The position numbers were made by a program, and so were the translations under genes. Under the pieces are notes generated by a model. It was given only the letters and a program-made list of their open reading frames with translations. It was not told the DNA's origin and did no database searches. From positions 620,001-684,000 of the forward strand of contig JAYRVF010000014.1 in NCBI GenBank assembly GCA_041918675.1: a stretch of 64,000 bases of DNA, written 5' to 3'. Below are positions 31,805 to 41,447 of the stretch, one piece after another; the first letter of the stretch is position 1, and every line of letters starts with the position of its first letter. This stretch comes from SCUB01 sp041918675. Lineage in GTDB: Bacteria > Pseudomonadota > Alphaproteobacteria > Rhizobiales > Xanthobacteraceae.

Positions 31805-33391
31805 TCAGCCGGCACCGGCGAGCCAGCGCGGCAGCGCCGTGGCAAGGCCGGGACAATACCAGAGAATCGCCAGCATCAGGAATTGGATCAGCACGAAGGG
31901 AATGACGCCGACATAGATGTGGCGCGTCGTCATGCCCGCCGGCGCGACCCCGCGCAGGAAGAACAGCGTCGGCCCGAGCGGGGGATGGAGATAGGAGGTT
32001 TGCAGATTGACGGCCATCAGCACCGCGAGCCAGACCGGATCGATCCCGGTCATCGCCAGAAGCGGCGGCGCGACGATCGGCACCACGACGAAGATGATCT
32101 CGAACGCGTCCATGATGAAGCCGAGCAGGAACATGGCGATCATCACGGTGAGCACCGCCCCGCCCGCCCCTCCGGGCAGGCCGGCGAGCGCGCGGTGGAC
32201 GAGATCGTCGCCGCCGAGCGCGCGAAAGACCAGGCTGAAGAAGGTCGCGCCGATCAGGATGACGAAGATCATGCTGGAAATTTGCGCCGTCTTTTTCAGC
32301 ACGGGCGCGAGCAGACCCGCCCGGCCGAGCTGGCGCGTCAGCATGAACGCGGCGATGGCGAGAACGGCCGCGAGCGCCAATGCGAGGACGAACCCGGTGA
32401 TGCCGGCCAAGCCGCCGGCCGCGCCGAGATGGAACCGTCCGCCGGCGCGCAAGAGAATCAGCGCGAGAAGGGCAAGCGCGGCGGCCGCCACCCAGCCGCG
32501 TTCGCGCGCCGTGGCGGCGTTGCGGTAGGCGCCGAGGCCGATCGCGCCGGCGGCGCCGATCGCCGCGGCTTCCGTGGGCGTCGCCACGCCGCCGAGAATG
32601 GACCCGAGCACGGCGGCGATAAGCGCGACCGGAGCGATAAGCGCGCGGATGACGCGCGCGGCAAGCGCGGCGCCGCGCGGGCCGTCGGTCTCCGCGGCAA
32701 GCGGCGGCGACCAACCCGGCCGCCACCAGGCGACCGCGATCAGGAAAGCCAGATAAAGCGCGACGAGCGTCAGGCCCGGAACGATGGCGCCGGCGAAAAC
32801 GTCGGCGATGGTGACCGGCGAGGCGGCGAAGTTTCCCTTCGCGAGTTGCGTCGCCTGCCAGGAATTGGCGATCTGATCGCCGAGGAGGACGAGCACCGTC
32901 GCCGGCGGGAACACCTGCGCGAGCGTCGCGGTCGCCGCGACCGTTCCCGCGGCAAGGCGCGGGTCGTAGCCGTGACGCAGCATGCTCGGCAGGACGATCA
33001 GGCCCATGGTGACGGTGGTCGCGCCGACCACGCCCTTGGCCGCCGCCAGCAGCACGCCGACGCAGACCACCGCGATGCCGAGCCCGCCGGCGCGCGCGCC
33101 GAACACGCGGCCCATCGCGTCAAGCAGATCCTCGGCGACGCGGGTGCGTTCAAGCATCACGCCCATGAAGATGAAGAGCGGGATCGCCATCAGCGTCTCG
33201 TTGGTGACGACGCCGTGGATGCGCGGGCCGATCGCGCCGAGCAGTCCCACCGGCATCAGGTCGAGGCCGTGGCCGACGAGCGCGACGGCGAGCGACACCC
33301 CGCCGAGCGTCAGCGCCACCGGATAGCCGGCCGCGAGCGCGACGCAGACCGCGGCGACCAGCGCGACGGCGAGAATTTCGGCGCCGGTCAT
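31805..33391 (-). CDS. dctM: TRAP transporter large permease (DctM family)
   Basis: 528-residue membrane protein with about 12 hydrophobic spans. DctM forms the sodium-driven translocation channel of TRAP uptake systems. MAIPLFIFMGVMLERT, AAAKGVVGATTVTMGLIVLP and the C-terminal LQTSYLHPPLGPTLFFLRGV are characteristic, the last matching the larger (about 500 aa) mannitol/haloaromatic-type DctM group. It overlaps the small-permease stop by 4 bases. No substrate-binding DctP gene is adjacent, so the substrate cannot be guessed. Confidence 0.9.
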   Translation of the reverse strand: MTGAEILAVALVAAVCVALAAGYPVALTLGGVSLAVALVGHGLDLMPVGLLGAIGPRIHGVVTNETLMAIPLFIFMGVMLERTRVAEDLLDAMGRVFGARAGGLGIAVVCVGVLLAAAKGVVGATTVTMGLIVLPSMLRHGYDPRLAAGTVAATATLAQVFPPATVLVLLGDQIANSWQATQLAKGNFAASPVTIADVFAGAIVPGLTLVALYLAFLIAVAWWRPGWSPPLAAETDGPRGAALAARVIRALIAPVALIAAVLGSILGGVATPTEAAAIGAAGAIGLGAYRNAATARERGWVAAAALALLALILLRAGGRFHLGAAGGLAGITGFVLALALAAVLAIAAFMLTRQLGRAGLLAPVLKKTAQISSMIFVILIGATFFSLVFRALGGDDLVHRALAGLPGGAGGAVLTVMIAMFLLGFIMDAFEIIFVVVPIVAPPLLAMTGIDPVWLAVLMAVNLQTSYLHPPLGPTLFFLRGVAPAGMTTRHIYVGVIPFVLIQFLMLAILWYCPGLATALPRWLAGAG

Positions 33392-33939
33392 GGCGCGCCG
33401 GCCGCGCGCGGCCTCCGCGCGCCGCGCAGGACGGCGAGGCTCCGCGACGCTTGCGCCAGACCTTGAAGGAACATCTGCGCGGCGAATAGCGGGATCGCGG
33501 TCTTGAGCAGAAACATCAACGGCAGGCCGGAGATTTCGCGCGAACCCTCGAAGATCGCCCAGGCGCGCGCGACATAGGGCCAGGACAGAAAGATCACCGC
33601 GGCCATGAACGGAATCAGCAGCAGCACCGCGCCGAGAAGGTCGACCCACGCCTTCGCGCGGGGGCCGGCGTCGGCATAGAAGATGTCGACGCGGACATGG
33701 CCGTCGTCGCGCAGCGTCCAGGCGGCCGCGAACAGGATCAGCGCGGCATGGAAATAGACCAGCGATTCCTGAAGCCACAAGGAGCCGACGCCGAACAGGA
33801 AGCGCGTCAGGATGATGGCGACCTGCGCCACCACCATGGCGAGCGCGCACCACGCCGCCACCCAGCCGACGATCTCGGCGAGGCGGTCGATGCGATCGGC
33901 CGTCGGCGACGGATTCATGGGACTGACGCGATCGGACAT
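33388..33939 (-). CDS. dctQ: TRAP transporter small permease (DctQ family)
   Basis: 183-residue protein with four predicted spans (about residues 22-45, 60-80, 100-125, 145-165). SLWLQESLVYFHAALILF and AAWTLRDDGHVRVDIFY (conserved HVRVD) are DctQ motifs. It pairs with the large permease, to which it is translationally coupled (ATGA). ATG 33939 gives a short cytoplasmic N-terminus; an ATG 21 bases further in is possible. Confidence 0.9.
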   Translation of the reverse strand: MSDRVSPMNPSPTADRIDRLAEIVGWVAAWCALAMVVAQVAIILTRFLFGVGSLWLQESLVYFHAALILFAAAWTLRDDGHVRVDIFYADAGPRAKAWVDLLGAVLLLIPFMAAVIFLSWPYVARAWAIFEGSREISGLPLMFLLKTAIPLFAAQMFLQGLAQASRSLAVLRGARRPRAAGAP

Positions 33940-34044
33940 GGCTGGATGAAGCAGGCGGGTCGGGACATGGCAAGACCGCCGGTGGCGGCTCCGTGGACGC
34001 GGCTCACGGTAAGCGCCGCGTCACGGCCGGACAAGCGCGCCCTT

Positions 34045-35202
34045 TCAGAAACAGGTCACGCGTTCGGCCGCCGCATAGCCCGCGAGCAGCGCGACCCCGA
34101 GCAGGAGCACGAGGCCGGCGGCGCCGAATTCGAGAAACCGCACGGCGATGGCGCCGAAGCCGGTGCGACCGCGCGTGAAGCGCCCGAGGACGTCCTTGGC
34201 TCCGAGCGCGAGCACGGCGATGACAGCCACGGTCAGCGCGGTCCCGAGCCCCATGATGAAGGTGGCTGCGACGCCCGCCCAGAACAGACCCTGCGCCAGG
34301 GCGAAGACGAGCACCAGGATCGCGCCCGAGCACGGCCGCAGGCCCACGGCCAGAACCGCGCCGAGACCGTTGCGCCACCCGCCGGGACCGCCGATCGCGG
34401 CGAGGTCCGGCCCATGCGCGTGGCCGCAATGGGCGTCGTCCTCGCCATGGGCGTGATGGGCATGGTCGGCGCGGGTTTCGCGCGCGCCATCGTGATGCGG
34501 GCGATCGTGGCGCGCCTCACCGTGATGCGCGTGATCGTGATCGGCGTGGTCGTGATGCGCGTGGTGACCGTCATGCGCGTGAGGCGCGCCCGCGGCCGCG
34601 CGAACCCGCCGCGCGGTATCGAAGAAAACGCGTCCCTTGGTCCAGACCAGCCGCGCCCCGAGCGCGGCGATCAGCGCGTAGCTCGCGATCTCGATGACGC
34701 GTTCGGACTTGCACATGGTCTGGCTGGTGGCGTTGAGAAGCCAGGCTGCGATCGCCACGATCAGGACCGCCACCAACGCCTGGACGAAGGCCGAGGCGAA
34801 GGACAGTACGACGCCGCGCCACGCGGTCTCCTCATTGGCGAGGAGATAGGAGGAGATGACGGCCTTGCCGTGGCCGGGGCCGGCGGCATGAAAGATGCCG
34901 TAGAGAAACGAGACGCCGAGCAACGTCGTCACCGCGCTGCCGTCCGTCTTGGCCGCGCGCAGCGCCGCAGACATGGCGCGGTAGAATTCCGCCTGTTTGG
35001 TGATGATCCAGCCGACCACGCCGCCGGCCTCGCTCGCGGCCGCCGGCGGGCGCGGCGCGCCGAACGGCGTTGCCTGGGCGAGCGCCTGCGCCAGATGTCC
35101 GTCGAGAACCATCGCGCCGATGACGGCGATCATCGCGCCGGCCCAGACGCGAAGCGAGCCAAGCGACCCGGACGAAGCGGCGCCACGCCCGCTCACGGGC
35201 AT
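34045..35202 (-). CDS. NicO-family nickel/cobalt transporter
   Basis: 385-residue membrane protein. An N-terminal leader or span (AGAMIAVIGAMVLDG) is followed by about six spans. FHAAGPGHGKAVISSYLLA near residue 95 is the NicO/RcnA signature (H-x4-GPGHGK). A cytoplasmic or periplasmic loop at about residues 205-270 contains dozens of His residues in HAH/HHD runs for metal binding, and GLRPCSGAILVLVFALA follows. Such proteins export or import Ni2+ or Co2+. The start overlaps the end of the DUF1007 gene by 10 bases. NicO next to DUF1007 is a recurrent pair. Confidence 0.87.
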   Translation of the reverse strand: MPVSGRGAASSGSLGSLRVWAGAMIAVIGAMVLDGHLAQALAQATPFGAPRPPAAASEAGGVVGWIITKQAEFYRAMSAALRAAKTDGSAVTTLLGVSFLYGIFHAAGPGHGKAVISSYLLANEETAWRGVVLSFASAFVQALVAVLIVAIAAWLLNATSQTMCKSERVIEIASYALIAALGARLVWTKGRVFFDTARRVRAAAGAPHAHDGHHAHHDHADHDHAHHGEARHDRPHHDGARETRADHAHHAHGEDDAHCGHAHGPDLAAIGGPGGWRNGLGAVLAVGLRPCSGAILVLVFALAQGLFWAGVAATFIMGLGTALTVAVIAVLALGAKDVLGRFTRGRTGFGAIAVRFLEFGAAGLVLLLGVALLAGYAAAERVTCF

Positions 35203-35879
35203 TTCACCAATACTTTGTTGGCGAACATCGCGCCGTAATTCGAATTGTCGCCGCTGAGAAAGCTCTGCTCGTTCAGCGGCTGCTGCTTCGCCTTGGCGTC
35301 GGTGGGACGCGTGACGGTCACGCCGCAGGAAGCCGGCGCGCCGGCGAGCTTGATCGGCTCTTTTTCCGCCAGCGCGAAATCGACGAAATAGCTCGGATCG
35401 TAGATGTCGACGGCGAGCTCCTTGGCCTTGACCGGCGCGGCGAGCGGCAGCGTGAAATGCAGCGTCAGCGCGTTGTCCTTGTATTCGAGCCAATAGTCGA
35501 CCGGGTCGGAGAATTTCTGCTTCTTGCCGTCGGATTTGGCCTGGGTGAAATAGCCGAATTCCTTGAGCGAGGTGACGTTGGTCTCGGCGAGATCGGCGAG
35601 GTCCTGGCGGGTGTAGACGCCCTTGGTCTTGGTTTCGAGCCCCTGCACCGCATAGGTGGAGAACATCTCGTCGAAGGTCCAGGCATGCCGGATGCCGGTG
35701 ATGGCCCCGCCCGCGTCGTAGACGAATTCACTCGCCGAGACGACCCAGACGTGGGGATGGGCATGCGCCGGGCGCGAGCCGAGCGGCGCGAGGGCGACCG
35801 CAAGTCCGGCCGCGAGAGCGAGCACCATGCCCGGCCGGGACCGGGGATTTCGTGGCCGTGTTTTTCCGATCTCGTTCAT
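35193..35879 (-). CDS. DUF1007 family periplasmic protein (metal-transport partner)
   Basis: 228-residue exported protein. Its signal peptide ends PAHAHPHVWV, and the mature His-x-His start HPHVWV is the family hallmark and may bind metal. The family core GITGIRHAWTFDEMFSTYAVQG, NFGYF-like LKEFGYFTQAK and FALPLAAPVKA-like segments match DUF1007. These proteins are found with NicO transporters and may deliver or sense the metal. It is coupled to the M3 peptidase (ATGA) upstream and to the transporter downstream. Confidence 0.85.
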   Translation of the reverse strand: MNEIGKTRPRNPRSRPGMVLALAAGLAVALAPLGSRPAHAHPHVWVVSASEFVYDAGGAITGIRHAWTFDEMFSTYAVQGLETKTKGVYTRQDLADLAETNVTSLKEFGYFTQAKSDGKKQKFSDPVDYWLEYKDNALTLHFTLPLAAPVKAKELAVDIYDPSYFVDFALAEKEPIKLAGAPASCGVTVTRPTDAKAKQQPLNEQSFLSGDNSNYGAMFANKVLVKCP

Positions 35880-37987
35880 GACGCCTCCGCGTTCTCGGCA
35901 AGGCCCCTGCGCCGCAACAGCGCCTCGGGCTCGGGCATGCGACCCCTGAAGGCGACATAGGCCTCGGCGGGATCGCGCGCGCCGCCGGCCGCGTAGATGT
36001 CGCGCTTCAGACGCTCGGCCGTGGCCGGATCGAAGACATCGCCCGCCTCCTCGAAGGCCCCGAACGCGTCGGCGTCCATGACCTCGGACCACATGTAGCT
36101 GTAATAGCCCGCCGCGTATCCATCTCCCGAGAAAATGTGGCCAAAATGCTGCGGCCGATGACGCGGCGCGATTTCCTCGGGCATGCCGATCCGGGCGAGC
36201 ACATCGGCCTCGAAGGCGCGCGCGTCGCCGCTCTCGGCCGCCGGGCGGGAATGCAATTCGAGGTCGATCAGGGCGGAGGAAACATATTCCACGGTGGCGA
36301 AGCCCTGATTGAACTTCCGCGCGGCGAGAAAACGCGCGAGCAGGTCGTCGGGCAACGGCTCGCCGGTCCGGTAATGGCGGGCGAAGGCGCGCAACACCTC
36401 GGGCCGCTCCTGCCAATGTTCGTAGAGCTGAGAGGGCAGTTCGACGAAATCGGTCAGCACGCCGGTGCCGGCGAAGGAGGGATAGGTCACGTCCGAGAGC
36501 AGGCCGTGCAAGGCGTGGCCCATTTCGTGGAACAGCGTGCGCGCCTCGTCCGGGCTCAGAAGCGAGGGCTCGCCGGCCGCGCCCTTGGAGAAATTCGTCA
36601 CATTGACGATGAGCGGGGCGACCGCGCCGTCGAGCCGCTGCTGGTCCCGCAGGCTCGTCATCCACGCGCCCGAGCGCTTCGAGGCGCGCGCGAAATAGTC
36701 GCCGTAGAACAGGCCGACCGTCGTCCCGTCGCGCCGGCCCACCTCGAACACGCGGACATCGGGATGCCAGACCGGGACGTCCTTGCGCTCGGCGAAGGTA
36801 AGCCCGAACAGTTTGCCGGCGACATCGAAGGCCGCCGCGATCATCCCATCGAGGGTGAGATAGGGCTTGATCGCGGCGTCGTCGAAGGCGGCGCGGCGCA
36901 GCCGCAGCTTCTCGGCGTAATGGCGCCAGTCCCAGGCCGCGAGGCGGAAATTGCCGCCCTCCTCCGCGATCAGCGCCTGCATGGCGTCGCGATCGGCGAG
37001 CGCGCGGGCGCGGGCCGGCCGCCATACCCGTTCGAGCAGCCCGCGCACGGCTTCGGGGGTTTTGGCCATCGTATCGTCGAGCTTGAAGGCGGCGTAGGTC
37101 GGATAGCCGAGGATGCGGGCGCTTTCCTCGCGAAGACCGATCATCTCGGCGATGAGCGCGGCGTTGTCGGTATCCCCGCCATTGTCGCCGCGCGAGACGA
37201 AGGCACGGTGGACCTTCTCGCGCAGGTCGCGCCTGAGCGAGGTCTGCAGGAACGGCTCGACGAAGGAGCGCGACAGCGTGATCGCGGCCTTGCCCGGCAG
37301 GCCCAGTTCGGCGCCGGTCGCGCGCGCGGCGGCGATGAAGGAGGGCGAGAGCCCGGCGAGATCGTCCCCTTCCAGCGTCAGCGACCAGGCCTGTTCGTCG
37401 GCAAGGACGTGATGGCTGAATTTGGTGCCGAGTTCGGCGAGACGTTCGTTGATGGCGGCGAGGCGCGCCTTGTCCGCATCGGCGAGCCCCGCCCCGGCGC
37501 GGCGGAACCGCAGATGCGTGCGCTCGACCAGCCGGCGCTCCTCGGCCCCGCGCGCGAGACGGTCGCTGCCTGCGAAGATGGCGGCGATTCGCTCGAACAG
37601 CGCGGCGTTCATCGTGACCGCGCTCCAGTGGCGCGCTTCGAGCAGCGCGACCTCCGATTCGATATCGCGCAGCTCGGCGTCCGAATGCGCCGAGACCAGA
37701 TTGTAGAAGACCGCCGAAACCGCCCGCAGCAGCCGGCCGGAGCGCTCCAGCGCGGCGATGGTGTTGTCGAAGTCCGGCGCGGCCGGATTTTCCGCGATCG
37801 CGGCGATTTCGGCGGCGTGGTCGGCGAAGGCCCGCCGGAAGGCAGGCATGAAGTGGCCGGGCCGGATGTCGGCGAAGGACGGCGCGCCGAAGGGCGCGGC
37901 CGAGGGCGCGAGCAGCGGATTGCCGGCCTCCCCGTCATCGGTCGCCGGGGCCTTCGAGGGCGCGTTCGCGTGAGCCAAATCGTGCAT
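35876..37987 (-). CDS. M3 family oligopeptidase (Dcp/PrlC type)
   Basis: 703-residue zinc metallopeptidase degrading short peptides, probably cytoplasmic since no signal peptide is seen. The zinc motif HEMGHALHGLLSD lies near residue 480, with the downstream Glu in DFVELPSQLYEHW. The substrate loop HIFSGDGYAAGYYSYMWSEV is intact, and the N-terminal helical half matches. Length fits peptidyl-dipeptidase Dcp and oligopeptidase A (about 680-700 aa). ATG 37987 has AAGGAAC upstream. Being first in an operon with DUF1007 and NicO is unusual; the functional link is unclear. Confidence 0.92.
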   Translation of the reverse strand: MHDLAHANAPSKAPATDDGEAGNPLLAPSAAPFGAPSFADIRPGHFMPAFRRAFADHAAEIAAIAENPAAPDFDNTIAALERSGRLLRAVSAVFYNLVSAHSDAELRDIESEVALLEARHWSAVTMNAALFERIAAIFAGSDRLARGAEERRLVERTHLRFRRAGAGLADADKARLAAINERLAELGTKFSHHVLADEQAWSLTLEGDDLAGLSPSFIAAARATGAELGLPGKAAITLSRSFVEPFLQTSLRRDLREKVHRAFVSRGDNGGDTDNAALIAEMIGLREESARILGYPTYAAFKLDDTMAKTPEAVRGLLERVWRPARARALADRDAMQALIAEEGGNFRLAAWDWRHYAEKLRLRRAAFDDAAIKPYLTLDGMIAAAFDVAGKLFGLTFAERKDVPVWHPDVRVFEVGRRDGTTVGLFYGDYFARASKRSGAWMTSLRDQQRLDGAVAPLIVNVTNFSKGAAGEPSLLSPDEARTLFHEMGHALHGLLSDVTYPSFAGTGVLTDFVELPSQLYEHWQERPEVLRAFARHYRTGEPLPDDLLARFLAARKFNQGFATVEYVSSALIDLELHSRPAAESGDARAFEADVLARIGMPEEIAPRHRPQHFGHIFSGDGYAAGYYSYMWSEVMDADAFGAFEEAGDVFDPATAERLKRDIYAAGGARDPAEAYVAFRGRMPEPEALLRRRGLAENAEAS

Positions 37988-38185
37988 CCTGTTCCTTCTC
38001 AACCCGCGCGCCGCCGCCGCGGGAGCCATTCCCAAGTGGCCTTACCGAGGCGGCCTTGCCGACGCGACCTTGCCGGCACAACCCTACCGGCGCGACCTTG
38101 CCGGCGGAGCGCGTCGGCGCCCGTCGGACTTGATCGCGAGAGCCATTTCGTGCCATCTGGCGGGGCCAATCGAGGTCCAGATCAT

Positions 38186-38443
38186 ATGGGTTCGCAGCCG
38201 TCAGCCGCAACGTCAAGGCGCATCGCCTGGCCGAGCGTGATCACCGTCATCAGCGCGGCGATTCTCATCAGCGCCGAGGTTTTCGGCGCCGCCTTCGCCG
38301 GCGGCTGGGCGCTGTCGATCCTGTTCGGGCTCGGCGAGACCGGCGCGCACATCCTGCAGGGCGCGCTGTTCGTCATCGGCGTCGCGATCATGATCGCGTT
38401 CGTCCGCGCGGCCCAGCGCGTCGAGCCCTTCACCCGCGCCTGA
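38186..38443 (+). CDS. Small two-span membrane protein, conserved hypothetical
   Basis: 85 residues with two predicted transmembrane helices: VITVISAAILISAEVFGAAFAG (about 17-38) and HILQGALFVIGVAIMIAFVRA (about 53-75). They are joined by WALSILFGLGETGA. I recognise it only as a small protein of a kind seen in other Hyphomicrobiales, with no assigned function. There are no cysteine or catalytic motifs. It is divergent from the M3 peptidase operon. Confidence 0.7.
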   Translation: MGSQPSAATSRRIAWPSVITVISAAILISAEVFGAAFAGGWALSILFGLGETGAHILQGALFVIGVAIMIAFVRAAQRVEPFTRA

Positions 38444-38639
38444 TTGCGTCGCGGCGCCGCCAACGCGGCGCGGCCGGGGCAAAGCGTAAGAATCCTTTAA
38501 CGCTTGTTCATCTCGATCAACAGACGTTCATCGAAAACACGCCGAACGCGCGCGTCGCGGCGATAGCGCCGGGAAAATTCGCGTCGGCGCGGAAAATTTC
38601 TTGCGCGCGCGCGGCAAATAACTTATTTCCTCGCGTGCC

Positions 38640-39075
38640 CAATTTCGCACGTGCCTGTGGTCGTGTGTCGGTCGGTAGGTAGCGGGACAAGAGGCCCGCC
38701 AGCCGCCAAGGGCGAGAGGCCAGAGCATCTCTCTCAAGGGATGCGCCACTTGAAGGCCTCGCGCTCCTTGCAACCGTGATCGGCAGCCGGAGGCGAACCG
38801 GCGCACCCCGCGCTCAACGGGGGACGCGACTTAAAGCAACGACGGAGCGGGCTTTTTTGGACTCTGCCGACTTTCCACCAGTCGGCGCGGGCTACCGAAG
38901 AGGCTTGTCCTTCATTGCCAGGCGTGCGGACGGGACCTTCCCATCCAATCCACGGCAGCACAGTCGGGTTTGAAATCCCGCTCCGTCGCGCCTCCATCGC
39001 GTGACGGCGCCGGGGCCGAGCCCGACGCCATTGGACGGTTCGCCGTCCCCTGAGCCGTTACTTGGGGAGGTTCCC
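38640..39075 (+). promoter_or_regulatory. speF-like structured leader of ornithine decarboxylase
   Basis: The roughly 430 bases before odc contain no convincing ORF but many pairable GC arms, for example around 38780-38830 and 38855-38900, a GCTTTTTTGG tract near 38850, and paired segments up to the start codon. Alphaproteobacterial ODC genes are preceded by the speF RNA motif (described with suhB and others in a comparative survey), so position and size fit. I could not check the covariance model; the identity is inference. 38444-38639 is AT-richer and likely holds the promoter. Confidence 0.55.
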
Positions 39076-40218
39076 ATGACCGACCGCATCCGCGAATTCC
39101 TCCGCGCTCGCCGTCTCGAGGGACGCGACACCGAACCGTGCCTGGTCGTCGATCTCGGCGTCGTGCGCGAGAACTATGCCGCCTTCGCCAAGGCGCTGCC
39201 GGACAGCCGCGTGTTCTACGCCGTCAAGGCGAACCCGGCGCCGGAGGTGTTGAGCCTGCTCGCCTCGCTCGGCTCCTGCTTCGACACCGCCTCGGTGGCC
39301 GAGATCGAGATGTCGCTGGCCGCCGGCGCGACGCCGGATCGCATCTCCTATGGCAACACCATCAAGAAGGAGCGCGACATCGCGCGCGCCCACGCGCTCG
39401 GCATTCGCCTGTTCGCCGTCGACTCGACCGCGGAAGTGGAGAAGATCGCCCGCGCCGCTCCCGGCGCGAAGGTGTTCTGCCGCATCCTGTACGATTGCAG
39501 CGGCGCCGAATGGCCGCTGTCGCGCAAGTTCGGCTGCGATCCGGAAATGGCGGTGGAGGTGCTCGACCTCGCCAAGAAGCTGGGCCTGGAGGCGCACGGC
39601 ATCTCGTTCCATGTCGGCTCGCAGCAGCGCAAGGTGAAGGCGTGGGACCGCGCGCTCGCGATGGCGGCGACCGTGTTCCGCGACTGCGCCGAGCGCGGCA
39701 TCAACCTTTCGATGGTCAACCTCGGCGGCGGTTTCCCGACGAAGTACCTCAAGGACGTGCCGCCGGTGGTGCAGTACGGCCGGGCGATCTTCCGCGCCTT
39801 GCGCAAGCATTTCGGCAACGCGATCCCGGAGACGATCATCGAGCCGGGCCGCGGCATGGTCGGCAATGCCGGCCTGATCGAGGCCGAGGTCGTGCTGATC
39901 TCGAAGAAGAGCGACGAGGACGAGGTGCGCTGGGTCTATCTCGACATCGGCAAGTTCGGCGGTCTCGCCGAGACGATGGACGAGTCGATCCGCTATCCGA
40001 TTCGTACCCCGCGCGACGGCGGCGAGATGGCGCCCTGCGTGCTGGCCGGCCCGACCTGCGATTCGGCCGACGTGATGTACGAAAAGGCGCCGTACATGCT
40101 GCCCGTTTCGCTCGAGATCGGCGACAAGGTGCTGATCGAGGGAACCGGGGCCTATACGGCGACCTATTCGTCGGTGGCCTTCAACGGTTTCAATCCGTTG
40201 AAGACGTATCACATCTGA
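39076..40218 (+). CDS. odc: Ornithine (lysine/ornithine) decarboxylase, PLP fold III
   Basis: 380-residue enzyme making putrescine from ornithine. It has the alanine-racemase-like barrel with PLP-Lys in RVFYAVKANPAPEVL near residue 52 and DTASVAEIEM. HGISFHVGSQQ (stacking His), NLGGGFPTKY (phosphate loop), IEPGRGMVGNAG, and the partner-subunit Cys motif GPTCDSADVMYE complete the active site. Eukaryotic-type ODC length. ATG 39076 follows GGGGAGG. The putrescine would feed the homospermidine synthase at 42581. Confidence 0.94.
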   Translation: MTDRIREFLRARRLEGRDTEPCLVVDLGVVRENYAAFAKALPDSRVFYAVKANPAPEVLSLLASLGSCFDTASVAEIEMSLAAGATPDRISYGNTIKKERDIARAHALGIRLFAVDSTAEVEKIARAAPGAKVFCRILYDCSGAEWPLSRKFGCDPEMAVEVLDLAKKLGLEAHGISFHVGSQQRKVKAWDRALAMAATVFRDCAERGINLSMVNLGGGFPTKYLKDVPPVVQYGRAIFRALRKHFGNAIPETIIEPGRGMVGNAGLIEAEVVLISKKSDEDEVRWVYLDIGKFGGLAETMDESIRYPIRTPRDGGEMAPCVLAGPTCDSADVMYEKAPYMLPVSLEIGDKVLIEGTGAYTATYSSVAFNGFNPLKTYHI

Positions 40219-40336
40219 TCGCTCCGCGATCGGGCCACATCTGATCGTCGCGGGAGCCGGTACGCCGGCTCCCCTCCTCAACCATTCCGGCCAGGACTGG
40301 CAACGCGCGGATCGTCCGCGCGGGGAACCTTACGCC

Positions 40337-40933
40337 ATGAAGAACGCCGTTCACATCGACCGCGCCGCGGCGCACTTCGCCATCCGCGCCGAACGCGCCG
40401 CCGACATGGCCGCGCGCGAGGCCCTGCTCGACGCCTGCTTCGGCGCGAACCGTCACGCCCGCACCTGCCATCGCCTGCGCGAGGGTCGCGAACCGGCGCG
40501 AGGCCTCGCCTTCACCGCGACGCGGCAGGGCCGTCTCGTCGGCACGCTGCGGCTCTGGGACGTGACCGCGGGCGACCGGCCGGCGTTGCTGCTCGGCCCG
40601 CTCGCGGTCGCGCCGTCGCTGCGCAAGCTCGGCATCGGCGCCGCGTTGATGCGGGCGGCGATCGCGACGGCCCGTGCGCGCGGCCATCGCGCGATCGTTC
40701 TCCTCGGCGACGCGCCTTATTACGCCCGCTTCGGCTTTTCAGCCGAGGCCGCGCGCGATCTCGTGCTGCCCGGACCGTTCGAGCGCGACCGCCTGCTCGG
40801 CCTCGATCTGGCGCAAGGCGCGCTCGCCGGCGCGGCCGGTTGCGTGCGCGCGACCGGCGAGCGGCAAGGCCCGCGCGGCGCCGGCCGACGACCGGGGACG
40901 AAGACGGGACGAACCACCCCGCGCGCGGCTTGA
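40337..40933 (+). CDS. GNAT-family N-acetyltransferase
   Basis: 198-residue protein with the acetyl-CoA site LLGPLAVAPSLRKLGIGAALM (R/Q-x-x-G-x-G/A pattern, here RKLGIG) around residues 85-105. It also has VLLGDAPYYARFGFS, the C-terminal GNAT strand motif. It resembles YhbS-type acetyltransferases. The last 40 residues are Arg/Gly-rich and low in complexity. The location between odc and hss might suggest polyamine acetylation, but the motif set does not prove it. Confidence 0.85.
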   Translation: MKNAVHIDRAAAHFAIRAERAADMAAREALLDACFGANRHARTCHRLREGREPARGLAFTATRQGRLVGTLRLWDVTAGDRPALLLGPLAVAPSLRKLGIGAALMRAAIATARARGHRAIVLLGDAPYYARFGFSAEAARDLVLPGPFERDRLLGLDLAQGALAGAAGCVRATGERQGPRGAGRRPGTKTGRTTPRAA

Positions 40934-41003
40934 TTTGACCGACGGAACGCGGCATTGCTGGCGGCCGATCCGCCCGGCGATGCCGCCGTTCACCGAGGTA
41001 ATC

Positions 41004-41393
41004 ATGGCCCGTCGACTGATTTCTTCCGGTTCCCCTTTCGAAAAGATCGCCGGCTACAGCCGCGCCGTGGTCGAGGGCGATTTCGTCTTTGTCGCCGGCA
41101 CCACCGGTTATGATCCCTCGACCAAGGCGATGCCGGCGGACGCGGGCGCGCAGGCCCGCAACTGCTTCAAGGTGATCGAGGCCGCGCTTACGGAAGCGGG
41201 CCTCGCCCTCGCCGACATCGTCCGCGCCACCTATTACGTCACCGACATCAAGGACGCCGACGCCGTGTTCGCGGTGACCGGCGAAATGCTCGGCGACATC
41301 CGTCCGGCGGCGACGCTGGTCGCGGTCACCGCGCTCTACAAGAGCGAAATGAAGGTCGAGATCGAGGTCACCGCCATGCGCCGCTCGGCGTGA
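41004..41393 (+). CDS. RidA family (YjgF/YER057c) enamine deaminase
   Basis: 129-residue RidA-fold protein. The family hydrolyses reactive enamine/imine intermediates from PLP enzymes. It starts RRLISSGSPFEKIAGYSRAV and carries FVFVAGTTGYDP. The region ADIVRATYYVTDIKD and the substrate-binding Arg in IRPAATLVAV correspond to the usual RPARTT(V/C) signature. Located two genes after a PLP decarboxylase. Start ATG 41004 gives the usual length. Confidence 0.9.
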   Translation: MARRLISSGSPFEKIAGYSRAVVEGDFVFVAGTTGYDPSTKAMPADAGAQARNCFKVIEAALTEAGLALADIVRATYYVTDIKDADAVFAVTGEMLGDIRPAATLVAVTALYKSEMKVEIEVTAMRRSA

Positions 41394-41447
41394 GCGACGA
41401 CCTCGCGCGGGAAAGCACCGGGCGCCCACGGAAGGAATTCCGCCGCG

